In this document: positions 16,250 to 25,841 of the stretch, piece after piece
Layout: each line of letters opens with the position of its first letter
How positions within the stretch are numbered: position 1 is the first letter of the stretch
NCBI RefSeq assembly: GCF_000970675.1
Contig: NZ_LAJA01000001.1
Coordinates: forward strand, 434,001-498,000
Direction: 5' to 3'
Source of the DNA: Domibacillus tundrae
Lineage (GTDB): Bacteria > Bacillota > Bacilli > Bacillales > Domibacillaceae
DNA: 64,000 nt
Notes under the pieces: model-generated
What the model saw: the letters and a program-made list of their open reading frames with translations, nothing else
The model's database searches: none
What the model was told of the DNA's origin: nothing
Program-made: the position numbers and the translations under genes

Positions 16250-16725
16250 CCGCGGCTCACCTCCATAATCGCTTTTTCAAATGAATTTTTAATGCTGTCA
16301 ACTGCTTCTGATACATCACCGATATCGATCGCATGAATGTAAAGCGTTTTGTTGTCATCTGATACATCGACAACAAGCGTGCCAGGCGTCAGTGTAATTA
16401 AATTCGCCAGCAGTGTCACTTCCCAATCGGACTTCAGTTCTGTCTCCAGTGCAAAAATGCCTGGACGTATGTTCAATTTGGGGCGAAGGACGAGCTTTAA
16501 CACATCAATATTCGCTTTAATTAGTTCTTTTAAAAACAATAGAAACAAGTATGTGACCGCCCAGACACGATGCAGGTAAAAACGCCCGTTAAAAAAGCGG
16601 CGCATGCCGATCATGACGATCAGGCCGAGCAAGTACCCGATAATAAAGGTCCGTGCGCTGAAAGACACTTGTAAAAACATCCAAAGGAACGCGAGAAAGA
16701 CATTTAATAAAATTTGAAAAGCCAT
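16246..16725 (-). CDS. mrpE: Na+/H+ antiporter subunit E
   Basis: This 159-residue member of the MrpE/PhaE family has two or three N-terminal hydrophobic segments. A soluble C-terminal domain follows, containing LRPKLNIRPGIFALETELKSDWEVTLLANLITLTPGT, the conserved family core, then VDVSDDNKTLYIHAID. It is an integral subunit of the Mrp complex with a role in assembly. Its start lies five bases after the mrpD stop. Confidence 0.93.
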   Translation of the reverse strand: MAFQILLNVFLAFLWMFLQVSFSARTFIIGYLLGLIVMIGMRRFFNGRFYLHRVWAVTYLFLLFLKELIKANIDVLKLVLRPKLNIRPGIFALETELKSDWEVTLLANLITLTPGTLVVDVSDDNKTLYIHAIDIGDVSEAVDSIKNSFEKAIMEVSRG

Positions 16726-16730
16726 ATTAT

Positions 16731-18212
16731 CTACTCCTTCAATACGGCGTCAATGTAGATTTCCGGATGGATGAGAGTGTCAACAGCCTGCATCACATAA
16801 GGATAAACGACTTCTGTTCCAACACCGTATAAAACAGAAAGAATCACGAGCACTGCGGCCGGGATAAAGAGAGAAGCGGTTTGTTTCTTTGTTTCAGGCA
16901 GTGGTATTTCAGGTTTTTTCCAAAAGACGTCCATAAACAAATTCACAACCGAATACAGCACAGCAAGACTCGATAGGAGCACAACGATAGCCCCAACGTA
17001 TTCGCCTGTTTCAAATCCTGCCCGAACGATCAGCAGTTTACCGGTAAATCCGGATAAGGGCGGAATGCCGACCAGTGCAAATGATGCAATGAGAAACGTC
17101 CAGCCGAGAGCCGGATACTGGCGGATCAACCCGCCCATCTTATTTAAATCAGACGTGCCCGTAATGTAAATCATGATGCCGCCTAGCAAAAACAGACCAG
17201 CTTTAATAATCATGTCATGAACAAGATAGAAAATGGTGCCCGCAATCGATTCCTCGGTCATGACGGCAATGCCGAATAATAAAACACCGACTGCGATAAT
17301 AATGTTGTAAATTAAGATTTGTTTCACGTCTTTATACGCTAATGCCCCAATTGAACCAGCCACCATTGTGAGCAGGGCAAGCAATGCCAAAATGTCATGC
17401 GTAAACGGCTGGTCGTGGTAAAAGAACAGTGTGTACGTGCGTAAAATCGCATAGACACCTACTTTTGTGAGCAAAGCGCCGAATAAAGCCAAAATCGGTG
17501 CAGGCGGAGCAGCATATGAACCCGGCAGCCAGAAATAAAGCGGGAAGATACCGCCTTTTAAGCCGAAGACGATTAAAAAGAGGATCGCCAATACCGTAAT
17601 GATCGGCTCGGCACTAATTTCTGAAATTCGTGTTGAGATGTGCGCCATATTCAAGGAGCCGGTAACCGAATACAAAAAACCGACCGCAATGACGAAAATT
17701 GCTGATGAAATGACGTTCACCAACACGTATTTAATGGATTCCCGCAATTGAACTTTTGTACCGCCGATGACGATCAAGACGTATGATGACATGAGCATAA
17801 TTTCAAAGAAAACGAACAGGTTAAAAATATCGCCTGTCGTAAATGAACCATTTACACCAACCAGCAAAAACTGGACAATCGGGTAATAATAGAACGCTTC
17901 ACGTCCGCTGCCAATGGAGCCGAACGAATAAAGAACAACACAAAGTGTAATAATTGAAGCAGTCAGGACAAGCAAAATGCTCAGCATATCCGAAACAAGC
18001 GTAATGCCGAATGGAGCCGGCCAGCTGCCCATATCAATCGTTTGAATGCCGTCTGCCTTAACTTTTAGCAGGACGACAGCCGCTGCAAGAACCGTCGCGG
18101 CAGAAGCAATAACGGATACGATTCGCTGCGCTTTCACACTTTTGGACAAAAACATTAACAAAACGGCAGCAACAAGTGGGAGGAGAATCGGCAAAATCGG
18201 TAAATTAATCAT
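16731..18212 (-). CDS. mrpD: Na+/H+ antiporter subunit D
   Basis: This 493-residue protein has about 14 transmembrane helices and is homologous to the NuoL/M/N proton-channel subunits of complex I. The conserved features are the lumenal-helix Glu and Lys residues in the region [15 protein letters not shown] (about 130-145) and [20 protein letters not shown] (about 237-256), then the [14 protein letters not shown] segment. With MrpA it forms the ion-conducting core. It overlaps mrpC by eight bases and is followed by mrpE after a five-base gap. Confidence 0.94.
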   Translation of the reverse strand: MINLPILPILLPLVAAVLLMFLSKSVKAQRIVSVIASAATVLAAAVVLLKVKADGIQTIDMGSWPAPFGITLVSDMLSILLVLTASIITLCVVLYSFGSIGSGREAFYYYPIVQFLLVGVNGSFTTGDIFNLFVFFEIMLMSSYVLIVIGGTKVQLRESIKYVLVNVISSAIFVIAVGFLYSVTGSLNMAHISTRISEISAEPIITVLAILFLIVFGLKGGIFPLYFWLPGSYAAPPAPILALFGALLTKVGVYAILRTYTLFFYHDQPFTHDILALLALLTMVAGSIGALAYKDVKQILIYNIIIAVGVLLFGIAVMTEESIAGTIFYLVHDMIIKAGLFLLGGIMIYITGTSDLNKMGGLIRQYPALGWTFLIASFALVGIPPLSGFTGKLLIVRAGFETGEYVGAIVVLLSSLAVLYSVVNLFMDVFWKKPEIPLPETKKQTASLFIPAAVLVILSVLYGVGTEVVYPYVMQAVDTLIHPEIYIDAVLKE

Positions 18213-18546
18213 CCGTGTCCATTCCTCTCATTTGCTCCATATTATCTGTGCCAAGCTCCTGATATGCGCGGTACGCAATAACGAGGAACACAGCCGTGAC
18301 ACCGAAGCTAATAACAATGGCGGTTAAAATAAGCGCCTGTGGAATCGGGTCGGTATACGTTGCAGCATGTTCACCGAGAACAGGCACTGCCCCTGCTTTC
18401 AGTCCGCCCATCGTCAACAGCATTAAATGTGTTCCGTGACTAAGAAGCCCCGTGCCGATAATGATGCGGAGCAGGCTTTTTGAAAGCATTAAATAGACCG
18501 CTGCTGCAAAAAGCAGGCCAGCGACAATACACATTAAAATTTCCAT
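18205..18546 (-). CDS. mrpC: Na+/H+ antiporter subunit C
   Basis: This 113-residue, three-helix NuoK-like protein contains [17 protein letters not shown] and [20 protein letters not shown], the MrpC/MnhC signatures. It has conserved glycine-rich helices and a charged cytoplasmic tail (MRGMDTDD). The gene begins directly at the mrpB stop and overlaps mrpD by eight bases. It works as part of the seven-subunit Mrp antiporter, in the position of NuoK in complex I. Confidence 0.93.
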   Translation of the reverse strand: MEILMCIVAGLLFAAAVYLMLSKSLLRIIIGTGLLSHGTHLMLLTMGGLKAGAVPVLGEHAATYTDPIPQALILTAIVISFGVTAVFLVIAYRAYQELGTDNMEQMRGMDTDD

Positions 18547-18968
18547 TATTCACTCTCTCCAATCGTTTGAATAATGGTCATGGTTACACCAATGACAACA
18601 AGATACACACCTAAATCAAACAGCATTGCGGTGTGAAGCGATGTTTTGCCGAAAAGAGGCAATTGAAAGTAATCGTACGCGTGAGTGAAAAACGGCACAT
18701 TAAACATTAATGAACCGGCTGCTGTCCCAACCGAAAACAAAAGTCCAAGGCTGATCAGCCATTTAAAATCGACCGGAAAGCCGCGTCGGACGGTTTTCAT
18801 GTCATAAGCTAAAAGCAAAAGGACGATGGCCCCGGACGTAAGCAGTCCGCCGACAAAACCGCCGCCCGGATAATAATGGCCGGCAAAAAACAAGTGGACA
18901 GCGAAAAAGATAATCATAAAAAAAACGACTTTGGCGACAGTTTGAAAGATCACATCATTCGTTTTCAT
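18546..18968 (-). CDS. mrpB: Na+/H+ antiporter subunit B
   Basis: This 140-residue protein has four hydrophobic helices and the MnhB signature [32 protein letters not shown]. The domain is also found fused at the C-terminus of some MrpA proteins. It overlaps mrpA by 14 bases, so translation is coupled. Its glycine-rich first loop is the most conserved part of the family. Confidence 0.93.
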   Translation of the reverse strand: MKTNDVIFQTVAKVVFFMIIFFAVHLFFAGHYYPGGGFVGGLLTSGAIVLLLLAYDMKTVRRGFPVDFKWLISLGLLFSVGTAAGSLMFNVPFFTHAYDYFQLPLFGKTSLHTAMLFDLGVYLVVIGVTMTIIQTIGESE

Positions 18969-21372
18969 TCGTTTCGCCGCCTTTCTCCAACCGTAGTTTA
19001 ATCAATCCGTAAATACCGAGTGCGGCAACAGAAAGCACCGAAATTTCGAACAATGTATCAAAACCCCGGAAGTCAACAAGAATAACATTCACCATGTTTT
19101 CGCCGCCCGCTTTTTCATACGTATTTTCGACATAGTACTCATTAATTGAAGGGAAAAACTTCGAACTGTGGGCTGAAATGCCGAGCAGTGTGACGATGAC
19201 GCCTACACCAGCGGCAATGATCGCATTGCCCGCCTGAAAGCGTCGCTTTTCTTCATGGCGTGACAGCTTTGGCAGATGGTAAAAACAAAGCAGGAACAAG
19301 GCGGTTGAGACCGTTTCAATGACAAGCTGCGTTAAGGCCAAATCCGGTGCACGGAAAATGACGAAAAACAGTGATACGGTATACCCGACCGCCCCAAGCG
19401 AAATGATAGACGTTAATCGTGACTTGGCCATTAAAATAGTCAGTGTTGCGGCAAGAAGTACAACAATTAAGCAAACTTCATACAGTCCAATCGGCGCTGC
19501 GGCAGAGGCATCATAGCGAAACGCATCTTTTGCCCACATCGTAAAGCCAAGCGCTGCGATGAAGAAAGTAAAAATGTACACAAGGTAGCTGCGAATAAAG
19601 CCGGTCATATACGCGTTCGTAATTGCGTTTGATCCGCGCTCAGCCGCATAAAGCCCAGAATTATAAAACTGATTGAGCGTGACTTTCCCGGGGAAATGAT
19701 CATATACACGACCCCATTTTGGCATGAATTTGAACAACAGAATACCAGCGGCAATGACACCAATCGTCATAAGCAGTTCCGCTGTAATGCCGTGCCAGAA
19801 AGAAATATGTACATCAAGCTGCTCGCCTGCTGGAATAATTGACGGCACAATAGCTGCGGCCGCTGGCTGAATGAGGCTGTAAGACAGCAAGTTGGGAAAC
19901 AAGCCGAACACAACGACAAGAGAAGCTAAAACAATGGGCGAAATGAGCATGCCGATCGGTGCTTCCTGTGGTTTTTTCTCGATTTTTTCCGGCTGAAACT
20001 TTCCAGTGAACACGTTGAAAACAATGATCATGCTGTAAATAAATGTGAATACACTGCCGACCCAAGCCAGAACTGGGAAGAGAATGGCCCACGTTTCTAT
20101 GTTAAATAAATTCAGTTCTATTAGCTGAACCATAGAAAGGAAAAACATTTCCTTGCTTAAAAATCCATTAAATGGCGGCAAACCGGCCATTGAAAATGCC
20201 CCGATGACAGACAACGTAAACGTAATTGGCATGAAGCTCATTAACCCGCCGAGCTTGCGGATGTCCCGTGTGCCTGTTTCATGGTCAATGATGCCGACGA
20301 CCATAAACAAACTTCCTTTAAATGTCGCATGGTTAATTAAATGGAAAACGGCAGCAATGACCGCTGCTGTGAAAATGTTGTCGTCAAGCGTTTCAAAATG
20401 AAGCGACGCGGCCCCGATGCCAAGCAGTGACATAATCAATCCAAGCTGGCTGACCGTTGAAAAAGCCAAAATGCTTTTTAAGTCTGTTTGTTTAACCGCG
20501 TTAAATGAGGCCCATACCATCGTAAATAAGCCGACTGCCCCGACAATCCAAAACCAGTAGCCAGAAAACGCAAAAATTGGGCTGAACCGGGCAACAAGGT
20601 AAATACCCGCTTTGACCATCGTGGCGGAATGCAAATACGCACTGACTGGGGTCGGCGCTTCCATCGCATCAGGAAGCCATATATAAAATGGAAACTGTGC
20701 TGACTTGGTAAAAGCGCCAAGCAGGACCAGAATCATCGCCAGTAAAAAGAGCGGATGTTCATTTAATTCAGGTGCCCGAGCGGCGAGTTCTCGAATGCTG
20801 AACGTATTCCCCATAATTGACAAGACGAGAAAGCCGCCGAGCATTATAAGCCCGCCAAACACGGTGACCAGCATCGACTTCAATGCCCCATAGCGGGAAC
20901 GGTCACGATCATACCAGTAGGCGATCAGCAGGAAAGACGAAATAGATGTGAATTCCCAGAACATGTACAAAGTAATGACGTTATCCGACAAAACCACGCC
21001 GAGCATTGCGCCCATAAACATAAGCAAATACACGTAAAAATGGTGCAGGCTTTCTTTCGTTTTGGACAAGTAGTAGATGGAGTACAACACGACGAGTGCG
21101 CCAATCCCGGTAATGAGAAGGGCAAACAAAAGGCTAAGGCCATCCATATACACTGTAAAATCAATACCGAGCGATGGAATCCAGGGTGCTGTTTGCATGA
21201 CGGTGTTGTTATTCATCGTGACAGGAAGATATTGAAGAAATGTTCCAAATAAAACGATCGGCAAAATCAGAACAAACCAGCCTGTATGTATAAGCGCTGC
21301 TTTTTTTCGCAAAACAGGAACGAATACGGCCATTATAAAAGGAGCGAGAACGGCCCAATGAAGCAAAGACAA
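18955..21372 (-). CDS. mrpA: Na+/H+ antiporter subunit A
   Basis: This is an 805-residue, full-length MrpA. The NuoL-like N-terminal part carries the key Glu in MFWEFTSISSFLLIAYWYDRDRSR (about 135-158) and the Lys/His helices (FPFYIWLPDAMEAPTPVSAYLHSATMVKAGIYL, about 225-257). The C-terminal part holds the MbhD/MbhE-like domains (about 640-795). The start is a TTG at 21370-21372 with AAGGAGGG nine bases upstream; there is no ATG nearby. It is first in the mrpA-G operon. The complex expels Na+ and supports alkaline-pH and salt tolerance, driven by the respiratory proton gradient. Confidence 0.94.
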   Translation of the reverse strand: MSLLHWAVLAPFIMAVFVPVLRKKAALIHTGWFVLILPIVLFGTFLQYLPVTMNNNTVMQTAPWIPSLGIDFTVYMDGLSLLFALLITGIGALVVLYSIYYLSKTKESLHHFYVYLLMFMGAMLGVVLSDNVITLYMFWEFTSISSFLLIAYWYDRDRSRYGALKSMLVTVFGGLIMLGGFLVLSIMGNTFSIRELAARAPELNEHPLFLLAMILVLLGAFTKSAQFPFYIWLPDAMEAPTPVSAYLHSATMVKAGIYLVARFSPIFAFSGYWFWIVGAVGLFTMVWASFNAVKQTDLKSILAFSTVSQLGLIMSLLGIGAASLHFETLDDNIFTAAVIAAVFHLINHATFKGSLFMVVGIIDHETGTRDIRKLGGLMSFMPITFTLSVIGAFSMAGLPPFNGFLSKEMFFLSMVQLIELNLFNIETWAILFPVLAWVGSVFTFIYSMIIVFNVFTGKFQPEKIEKKPQEAPIGMLISPIVLASLVVVFGLFPNLLSYSLIQPAAAAIVPSIIPAGEQLDVHISFWHGITAELLMTIGVIAAGILLFKFMPKWGRVYDHFPGKVTLNQFYNSGLYAAERGSNAITNAYMTGFIRSYLVYIFTFFIAALGFTMWAKDAFRYDASAAAPIGLYEVCLIVVLLAATLTILMAKSRLTSIISLGAVGYTVSLFFVIFRAPDLALTQLVIETVSTALFLLCFYHLPKLSRHEEKRRFQAGNAIIAAGVGVIVTLLGISAHSSKFFPSINEYYVENTYEKAGGENMVNVILVDFRGFDTLFEISVLSVAALGIYGLIKLRLEKGGETNENE

Positions 21373-21407
21373 ATGAATCCCTCCTTATGTTTTCGTGTAC
21401 GCTTAAA

Positions 21408-21413
21408 ATTATA
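21408..21413 (-). promoter_or_regulatory. Possible -10 element of the mrp operon
   Basis: On the minus strand CGCTATAATTT lies about 36 bases before the mrpA start. No good -35 hexamer is seen at 16-18 bases, so an activator or a different spacing may be involved. The 280-base gap also holds TTGTGCATTTCACAA (around 21430), a short imperfect dyad. Confidence 0.35.
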
Positions 21414-21591
21414 GCGTAAAAAAAATGATTGTGCATTTCACAAAATCAGACGAGTATGAAAACTCAATCACTGATAATAAATATGAAGAGATACGATATT
21501 TTTGAGCAAAAAAAATTTAAAATTCGACAAAGAAGACATGCGGATTTTGACAGAAATTGTGCACATTTTCCAAAAAAAGATCGGAAATCAC

Positions 21592-21620
21592 TTGTCATAA
21601 CAATCAACCTCTTGCATAAT
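21592..21620 (+). promoter_or_regulatory. Sigma-A promoter for yufK
   Basis: TTGTCA at 21592-21597, a 17-base spacer, and CATAAT at 21615-21620, 32 bases before the start codon. Confidence 0.6.
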
Positions 21621-21651
21621 GAACAATGACTGACTGTGACAGGGGAGAATC

Positions 21652-22215
21652 ATGTTGATGAAAAACTCGTATTTAACCGGCTATATGCCGCTCTTATCCA
21701 TTTTGCTGTTCAGCTTATCGCTTTCGATGTTTGGCCAAACGCTCATTGTCGATTTGCTGAAACAAGCAAACTTGTACAATACAATGCTCGACATTTTTAC
21801 CAAAACGGAAATTAATCTCGTCGTGATCGGCGGGCTGATGGTTGTTTTTACAATGATCTTTGCCACGCTGAAGCTGCTCGCGAACACAGCGAATGAGCTG
21901 GCGCTGCTTTTCTTTTCAAAAGATGCGGATGGAGAATTGCTGAAAAAAACCCGTTTCGGCGCGGTCATCTTTTTTATCGGCGGACTGCTATCATTAATCA
22001 GCTTTTCATCCGCTGTCGGAACCGTTATTATTTTTCTCGTAACGGCTGTTGCGTATGTGGTGTACTTCGTTTATAAATTAAGCCCGCATATTACAACGCC
22101 GCAAATGATCGGTATTATCGTATTTGAAGCGATATTCTGGATTTTCTTCGGCGTATTACTTGCCTTGATTTTTATGAAACTATATAACGGATTACTAGCT
22201 TCCATTCCATTGTAA
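21652..22215 (+). CDS. yufK: DUF5366 family membrane protein (YufK-like)
   Basis: This 187-residue protein has five predicted transmembrane helices (about 10-30, 50-72, 95-118, 120-140, 155-178). It resembles Bacillus YufK (DUF5366), which also lies near the mrp operon in B. subtilis. The function is unknown. AGGGGAG precedes the ATG at 21652; an ATG two codons later (21658) is an alternative with longer spacing. It is divergent from mrpA and has its own promoter and terminator. Confidence 0.7.
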   Translation: MLMKNSYLTGYMPLLSILLFSLSLSMFGQTLIVDLLKQANLYNTMLDIFTKTEINLVVIGGLMVVFTMIFATLKLLANTANELALLFFSKDADGELLKKTRFGAVIFFIGGLLSLISFSSAVGTVIIFLVTAVAYVVYFVYKLSPHITTPQMIGIIVFEAIFWIFFGVLLALIFMKLYNGLLASIPL

Positions 22216-22252
22216 AAAACGGACTTCGTCTCAAGCGAAGTCCGTTTTTTCT
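22216..22252. terminator. Terminator after yufK
   Basis: AAAAAACGGACTTCG and CGAAGTCCGTTTTTT form a long perfect stem with a short loop. It is symmetrical and could also stop transcription leaving mtnA. Confidence 0.9.
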
Positions 22253-22285
22253 TATTAAAAGAGTAAGGAGGTATAAGTTTTAAAC

Positions 22286-22320
22286 GATGTCCAGCTCCAG
22301 GCGTCTGCCACTTTTCTTAT
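22286..22320. repeat. Short deleted copy of a Bacillus-type intergenic repeat
   Basis: GATGTCCAGCTCCAGGC at 22286-22302 matches GATGTC-AGCTCCAGGC at 40835-40850. The end ACTTTTCTTATG resembles the TTTTTCTTAT end of that longer repeat. The middle is missing. This looks like the GATGTC(T)AGCTCCAG family of intergenic repeats that I know from several Bacillus genomes. Confidence 0.45.
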
Positions 22321-23348
22321 GAAAACAGCGCAGCGATGTCACGCTCATTCGGTGCGATGACGCCCTTTTCTGTAATAATGCCGGTAATTAGGTCAGCCGG
22401 TGCCACATCAAACGCAGGATTAAATACAGCTACGCCTTCTGGTGCAACACGCATCCCGTTGACTTCTGTAATTTCAGTTGGGTCACGCTCTTCAATTGGA
22501 ATCGCATCGCCATTTGGCGTGTCAAGATCAAAGGTGGATAGAGGAGCTGCGATATAAAACGGAATACCAAATGATTTGGCCAGTACCGCAAGGCCAAATG
22601 TTCCGATTTTATTGGCAGAGTCGCCGTTTGCTGCCACCCGGTCCGCACCTGTAATGACTGCGGAGATGTTTTTCGTTTTCATCGTATGAGCAGCCATGCT
22701 GTCTGTAATCAGCGTCACATCAACACCGGCCTGCATCAGCTCCCATGTTGTCAGGCGCGCGCCCTGAAAAACAGGGCGTGTTTCGCATGCAAAGACGGAC
22801 AGATTGATGCCGCGTTCTTTTGATAAAAAGAACGGAGCGAGTGCCGTGCCGTATTTCGCTGTCGCAATGGACCCTGCGTTACAGATTGTCATGACATGAT
22901 CGCCATCATTAAATAATGGAAGCGCATGCTCGCCAATTGCGCGGCATACGTCTTCATCTTCTTTTTGAATAGCGAGCGCTTCAGCCAAAACATTTTCTCG
23001 AAGCGAGTCGGCCGTAGGGGCAGCAACAACGACTTCATTCATTCGGTTCAAAGCCCAAAATAAATTAACCGCAGTCGGACGAGACTGGGATAAATAGCCG
23101 CTGTCGATCAATACCTGTTCCTTCACTTCATCAATATCATCAGATGGGTGATTGAGCGCGGACAAAGCGACACCAAACGCTGCCGCAATGCCGATTGCTG
23201 GTGCGCCGCGAACGGCAAGTGATTTAATCGCATCAAATACAGCTGGGACTGTTTGGAGCGTTAAATAGTGGGTTACGTGCGGCAGTTTCCGCTGGTCAAG
23301 CAGCCGGATGGAGCCGTGTTCCCAGATGACCGATTGTGGAATGTTCAT
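22317..23348 (-). CDS. mtnA: Methylthioribose-1-phosphate isomerase
   Basis: This 343-residue MtnA of the eIF2B-like isomerase superfamily converts the aldose methylthioribose-1-phosphate to methylthioribulose-1-phosphate. [13 protein letters not shown] (about 47-59), the catalytic Cys in [15 protein letters not shown] (about 160-174) and the Asp in [19 protein letters not shown] (about 236-254) are present. The start ATG at 23348 overlaps the end of mtnK by four bases, with AAGGAGGCC upstream. It works directly after the kinase encoded by mtnK. Confidence 0.95.
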   Translation of the reverse strand: MNIPQSVIWEHGSIRLLDQRKLPHVTHYLTLQTVPAVFDAIKSLAVRGAPAIGIAAAFGVALSALNHPSDDIDEVKEQVLIDSGYLSQSRPTAVNLFWALNRMNEVVVAAPTADSLRENVLAEALAIQKEDEDVCRAIGEHALPLFNDGDHVMTICNAGSIATAKYGTALAPFFLSKERGINLSVFACETRPVFQGARLTTWELMQAGVDVTLITDSMAAHTMKTKNISAVITGADRVAANGDSANKIGTFGLAVLAKSFGIPFYIAAPLSTFDLDTPNGDAIPIEERDPTEITEVNGMRVAPEGVAVFNPAFDVAPADLITGIITEKGVIAPNERDIAALFS

Positions 23349-24514
23349 TGAACGGCCTCCTTAACTGCTGCGACGAGCTGATCGGCAGACGTGTACGCTT
23401 TACGCTTTTTAACAAAATGAGCGCCGATGGACAATGAATGACGTTTTGCGTCCAGCCGTTTTTTCTCATCATCAATGCTGTCCAAATCTTTGACGTGAGC
23501 AAGCCCGATCGTCCGGCGGATCATTTCAAGTCCCATAAATCCTGTTGCCTGCTCAAAAATATCTGCGAGCAGCCAAGTTAAATAACCTTCTGTTTTTGCA
23601 AAAGCCTCGGTATTGTTTTCATTCCAAAGTCGGGTAAATTCACCTGTGAAAACATTCCATACCGTCACAATATGTTCGTAAAGCCGCTCTCGGCGGCTTT
23701 CTTCCCGCGACAAAGCATTCATGAACAAATTAGCAGTGAAATGCGCGATATCAAAGCCGAACGGTCCATAAAAAGCAAATTCCGGATCAATTACTTTTGT
23801 TTCCGTGCTGCTCGCGAAAATGCTTCCAGTATGAAGGTCTCCATGCAGCAGGGCATCTCCGGCTGTTAAAAACTGGCGCTTCAACTGTGCAGCATGAAGC
23901 TTTAGCTCGGCATCATTCCACAGTTTTTCCACATCAGCGCGAAGACCCTCTTCAAAATCATTCGTCTCCACATCAAAAAAAGGATCGGTAAACACGAGCC
24001 CTTCAGTAATATCACATAATTCCGGATTGCAAAATGTATGCTGCAGCTTCTTTTTTTCTTGTGGGCCCATGGCAAAATCAGACGTTCCATATAAAGTACG
24101 CGCAATAAACTCGCCCGTATGCTGCGCAATAAGCGGGTAATCCTCTCCGCCGATTAAACCAGTCCGCGCAATCTCTAAATGCGACAAGTCTTCCATAATG
24201 GTAATCGCTAAATCTTTATCAGAATAGTAGACTTTAGGTGTATAGTCAGGCGCAAACGTTCCTTGAAGACGCAAAGCGCGATTTTCTATATCCGCACGCT
24301 CAAGTGTTAAAGGCCAGCTTTCACCGACGACTTTTGCGTACGGCAGCGCCTGTTTGACGATAGCGCTTTTTTCTGTTCCTTTTATATGAAACACATAGTT
24401 TAAGTTGCCGTCCCCAATTTCATTCGCAGAAACCGCGTCAGACTCTGCAAACAAGCCCAACTTTTTGACGAGTGTAACGGCAGAATCTATCGTTAATGGT
24501 TCATAAGAAGACAT
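23345..24514 (-). CDS. mtnK: Methylthioribose kinase
   Basis: This is a 389-residue MtnK with a choline-kinase-like fold. [16 protein letters not shown] (about 30-45) is the nucleotide loop, [12 protein letters not shown] (about 229-240) the catalytic loop, and DPEFAFYGP (about 249-257) the metal-binding segment. It phosphorylates methylthioribose with ATP, the first committed step of methionine salvage. ATG at 24514 is chosen because GGAGGA lies six bases upstream; the ATG at 24520 directly abuts that site. There is no S-box leader: the divergent mtnE start is only 88 bases away. Confidence 0.95.
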   Translation of the reverse strand: MSSYEPLTIDSAVTLVKKLGLFAESDAVSANEIGDGNLNYVFHIKGTEKSAIVKQALPYAKVVGESWPLTLERADIENRALRLQGTFAPDYTPKVYYSDKDLAITIMEDLSHLEIARTGLIGGEDYPLIAQHTGEFIARTLYGTSDFAMGPQEKKKLQHTFCNPELCDITEGLVFTDPFFDVETNDFEEGLRADVEKLWNDAELKLHAAQLKRQFLTAGDALLHGDLHTGSIFASSTETKVIDPEFAFYGPFGFDIAHFTANLFMNALSREESRRERLYEHIVTVWNVFTGEFTRLWNENNTEAFAKTEGYLTWLLADIFEQATGFMGLEMIRRTIGLAHVKDLDSIDDEKKRLDAKRHSLSIGAHFVKKRKAYTSADQLVAAVKEAVQ

Positions 24515-24533
24515 GATCATTCCTCCAAATATA

Positions 24534-24562
24534 TTTACAATTTGACCAATAATATATATATT
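24534..24562 (+). promoter_or_regulatory. Promoter for the mtnEWXBD operon
   Basis: TTTACA at 24534-24539, a 17-base spacer, and TATATT at 24557-24562. It lies face to face with the mtnK promoter and shares its DNA, so the two units probably compete for or share regulation. Confidence 0.55.
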
Positions 24563-24579
24563 TATTTCTGAAATTGCAA
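24551..24579 (-). promoter_or_regulatory. Promoter for mtnKA, overlapping the mtnE promoter
   Basis: On the minus strand, TTGCAA (24574-24579), a 17-base spacer, and TATATT (24551-24556). The leader would be about 35 bases, too short for a SAM riboswitch. Confidence 0.55.
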
Positions 24580-24602
24580 GAAAATTTTAAGTGGGTGAAT
24601 AA

Positions 24603-25796
24603 ATGAAGCAGTTTGATCAATCGAATTTATTAAAATCATTGCCCGACCAATTTTTTGCAGCACTCACAAAAAAAGCGGCGCATTATGTGAATGCCGGGCA
24701 TGACGTTATTAATCTTGGACAGGGAAATCCGGACCAGCCGACCCCGGATCATATCGTCGAGTCATTAAAAGAAGCGGCGGATCGCCCGGATTTTCATAAA
24801 TACCCGCCGTTTCAGGGACAAGCATTTTTAAAAGAAGCCGCAGCGGAATTTTATAACCGGGAATATGATGTAGATTTAGATCCGCAAACAGAAATTGCTA
24901 TTCTTTTTGGCGGCAAAGCAGGGCTTGTCGAATTGCCGATGTGTTTAATGAATCCGGGTGACTACATGCTTGTGCCAGACCCGGGTTACCCTGACTATTG
25001 GTCCGGTGCCGCGATGGCCGGGGCAAAGATGGATTACATGCCGCTAATAGAAGAACACCGCTTTTTACCGGATTATAATGAAATTGGCGAAGAACGGCTG
25101 GAACGGGCGAAATTGCTCCTCCTAAACTATCCGAATAATCCAACCGGAGCACAGGCAACCCGAGGCTTTTTTGATGAAACAGTGGCGCTTGCGGACAAGC
25201 ATGACGTTTGTGTGGTTCACGACTTCGCGTATGGCGGCATCGGGTTTGACGGGCAAAAGCCGCCGAGCTTTTTGCAGTCTAAAGGCGCAAAAGAAATTGG
25301 TGTTGAGTTGTACACTTTGTCGAAAACGTATAACATGGCAGGCTGGCGTGTCGCGTTTTTGGCAGGGAATAAAAGTATCATTTCAGCTGTTAATTTATTG
25401 CAGGACCACATGTATGTAAGTTTATTTAGCGCGATTCAACAGGCGGCTGCTACTGCGCTGACCGGCCCGCAGGATTGTGTGCGTGAACTATCTGACACAT
25501 ACGAACGCCGCCGGAACGTGCTCATTGATGCCTGCCAGGCGATTGGCTGGAATGTAACAGCACCAGCCGGATCTTTTTTTGCCTGGCTGCCTGTTCCGAA
25601 GCCGTATACATCAGTCGAATTTGCGGACTTGCTTCTTGAAAAAGCCCATGTGGTAACAGCACCTGGTATTGGCTTTGGTACGTACGGTGAAGGGTATGTG
25701 CGTGTCGGATTGTTAACGGATGAAGACCGGCTGACAGAAGCCTTAGAACGAATTGGAGAACTCGGTCTGTTTATTGACAAAACAATCGAAAAATGA
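24603..25796 (+). CDS. mtnE: Methionine-salvage aminotransferase (MtnE-type)
   Basis: This 397-residue class I/II PLP aminotransferase has NLGQGNPDQPTP at the N-terminus, YPNNPTGA (about 178-185), HDFAYGGIGFDG (about 202-213), and the PLP-lysine segment TLSKTYNMAGWRVAF (about 238-252). It should transaminate 4-methylthio-2-oxobutyrate to methionine, the last step of the salvage cycle. The assignment rests on family resemblance and on its place as first gene before mtnW, mtnX, mtnB and mtnD. ATG at 24603 has AAGTGGGTG upstream. Confidence 0.9.
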   Translation: MKQFDQSNLLKSLPDQFFAALTKKAAHYVNAGHDVINLGQGNPDQPTPDHIVESLKEAADRPDFHKYPPFQGQAFLKEAAAEFYNREYDVDLDPQTEIAILFGGKAGLVELPMCLMNPGDYMLVPDPGYPDYWSGAAMAGAKMDYMPLIEEHRFLPDYNEIGEERLERAKLLLLNYPNNPTGAQATRGFFDETVALADKHDVCVVHDFAYGGIGFDGQKPPSFLQSKGAKEIGVELYTLSKTYNMAGWRVAFLAGNKSIISAVNLLQDHMYVSLFSAIQQAAATALTGPQDCVRELSDTYERRRNVLIDACQAIGWNVTAPAGSFFAWLPVPKPYTSVEFADLLLEKAHVVTAPGIGFGTYGEGYVRVGLLTDEDRLTEALERIGELGLFIDKTIEK

Positions 25797-25841
25797 CACA
25801 ATCCCAGTAAACTAGTAGGCATTTAGAATGGAGAAAAAGCA

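Noticed and set aside
21428-21445. TTGTGCATTTCACAA upstream of mrpA as a possible Rex or Fnr-type operator
   Set aside because: The arms are only five bases apart, which fits neither consensus. It may be chance in AT-rich DNA.
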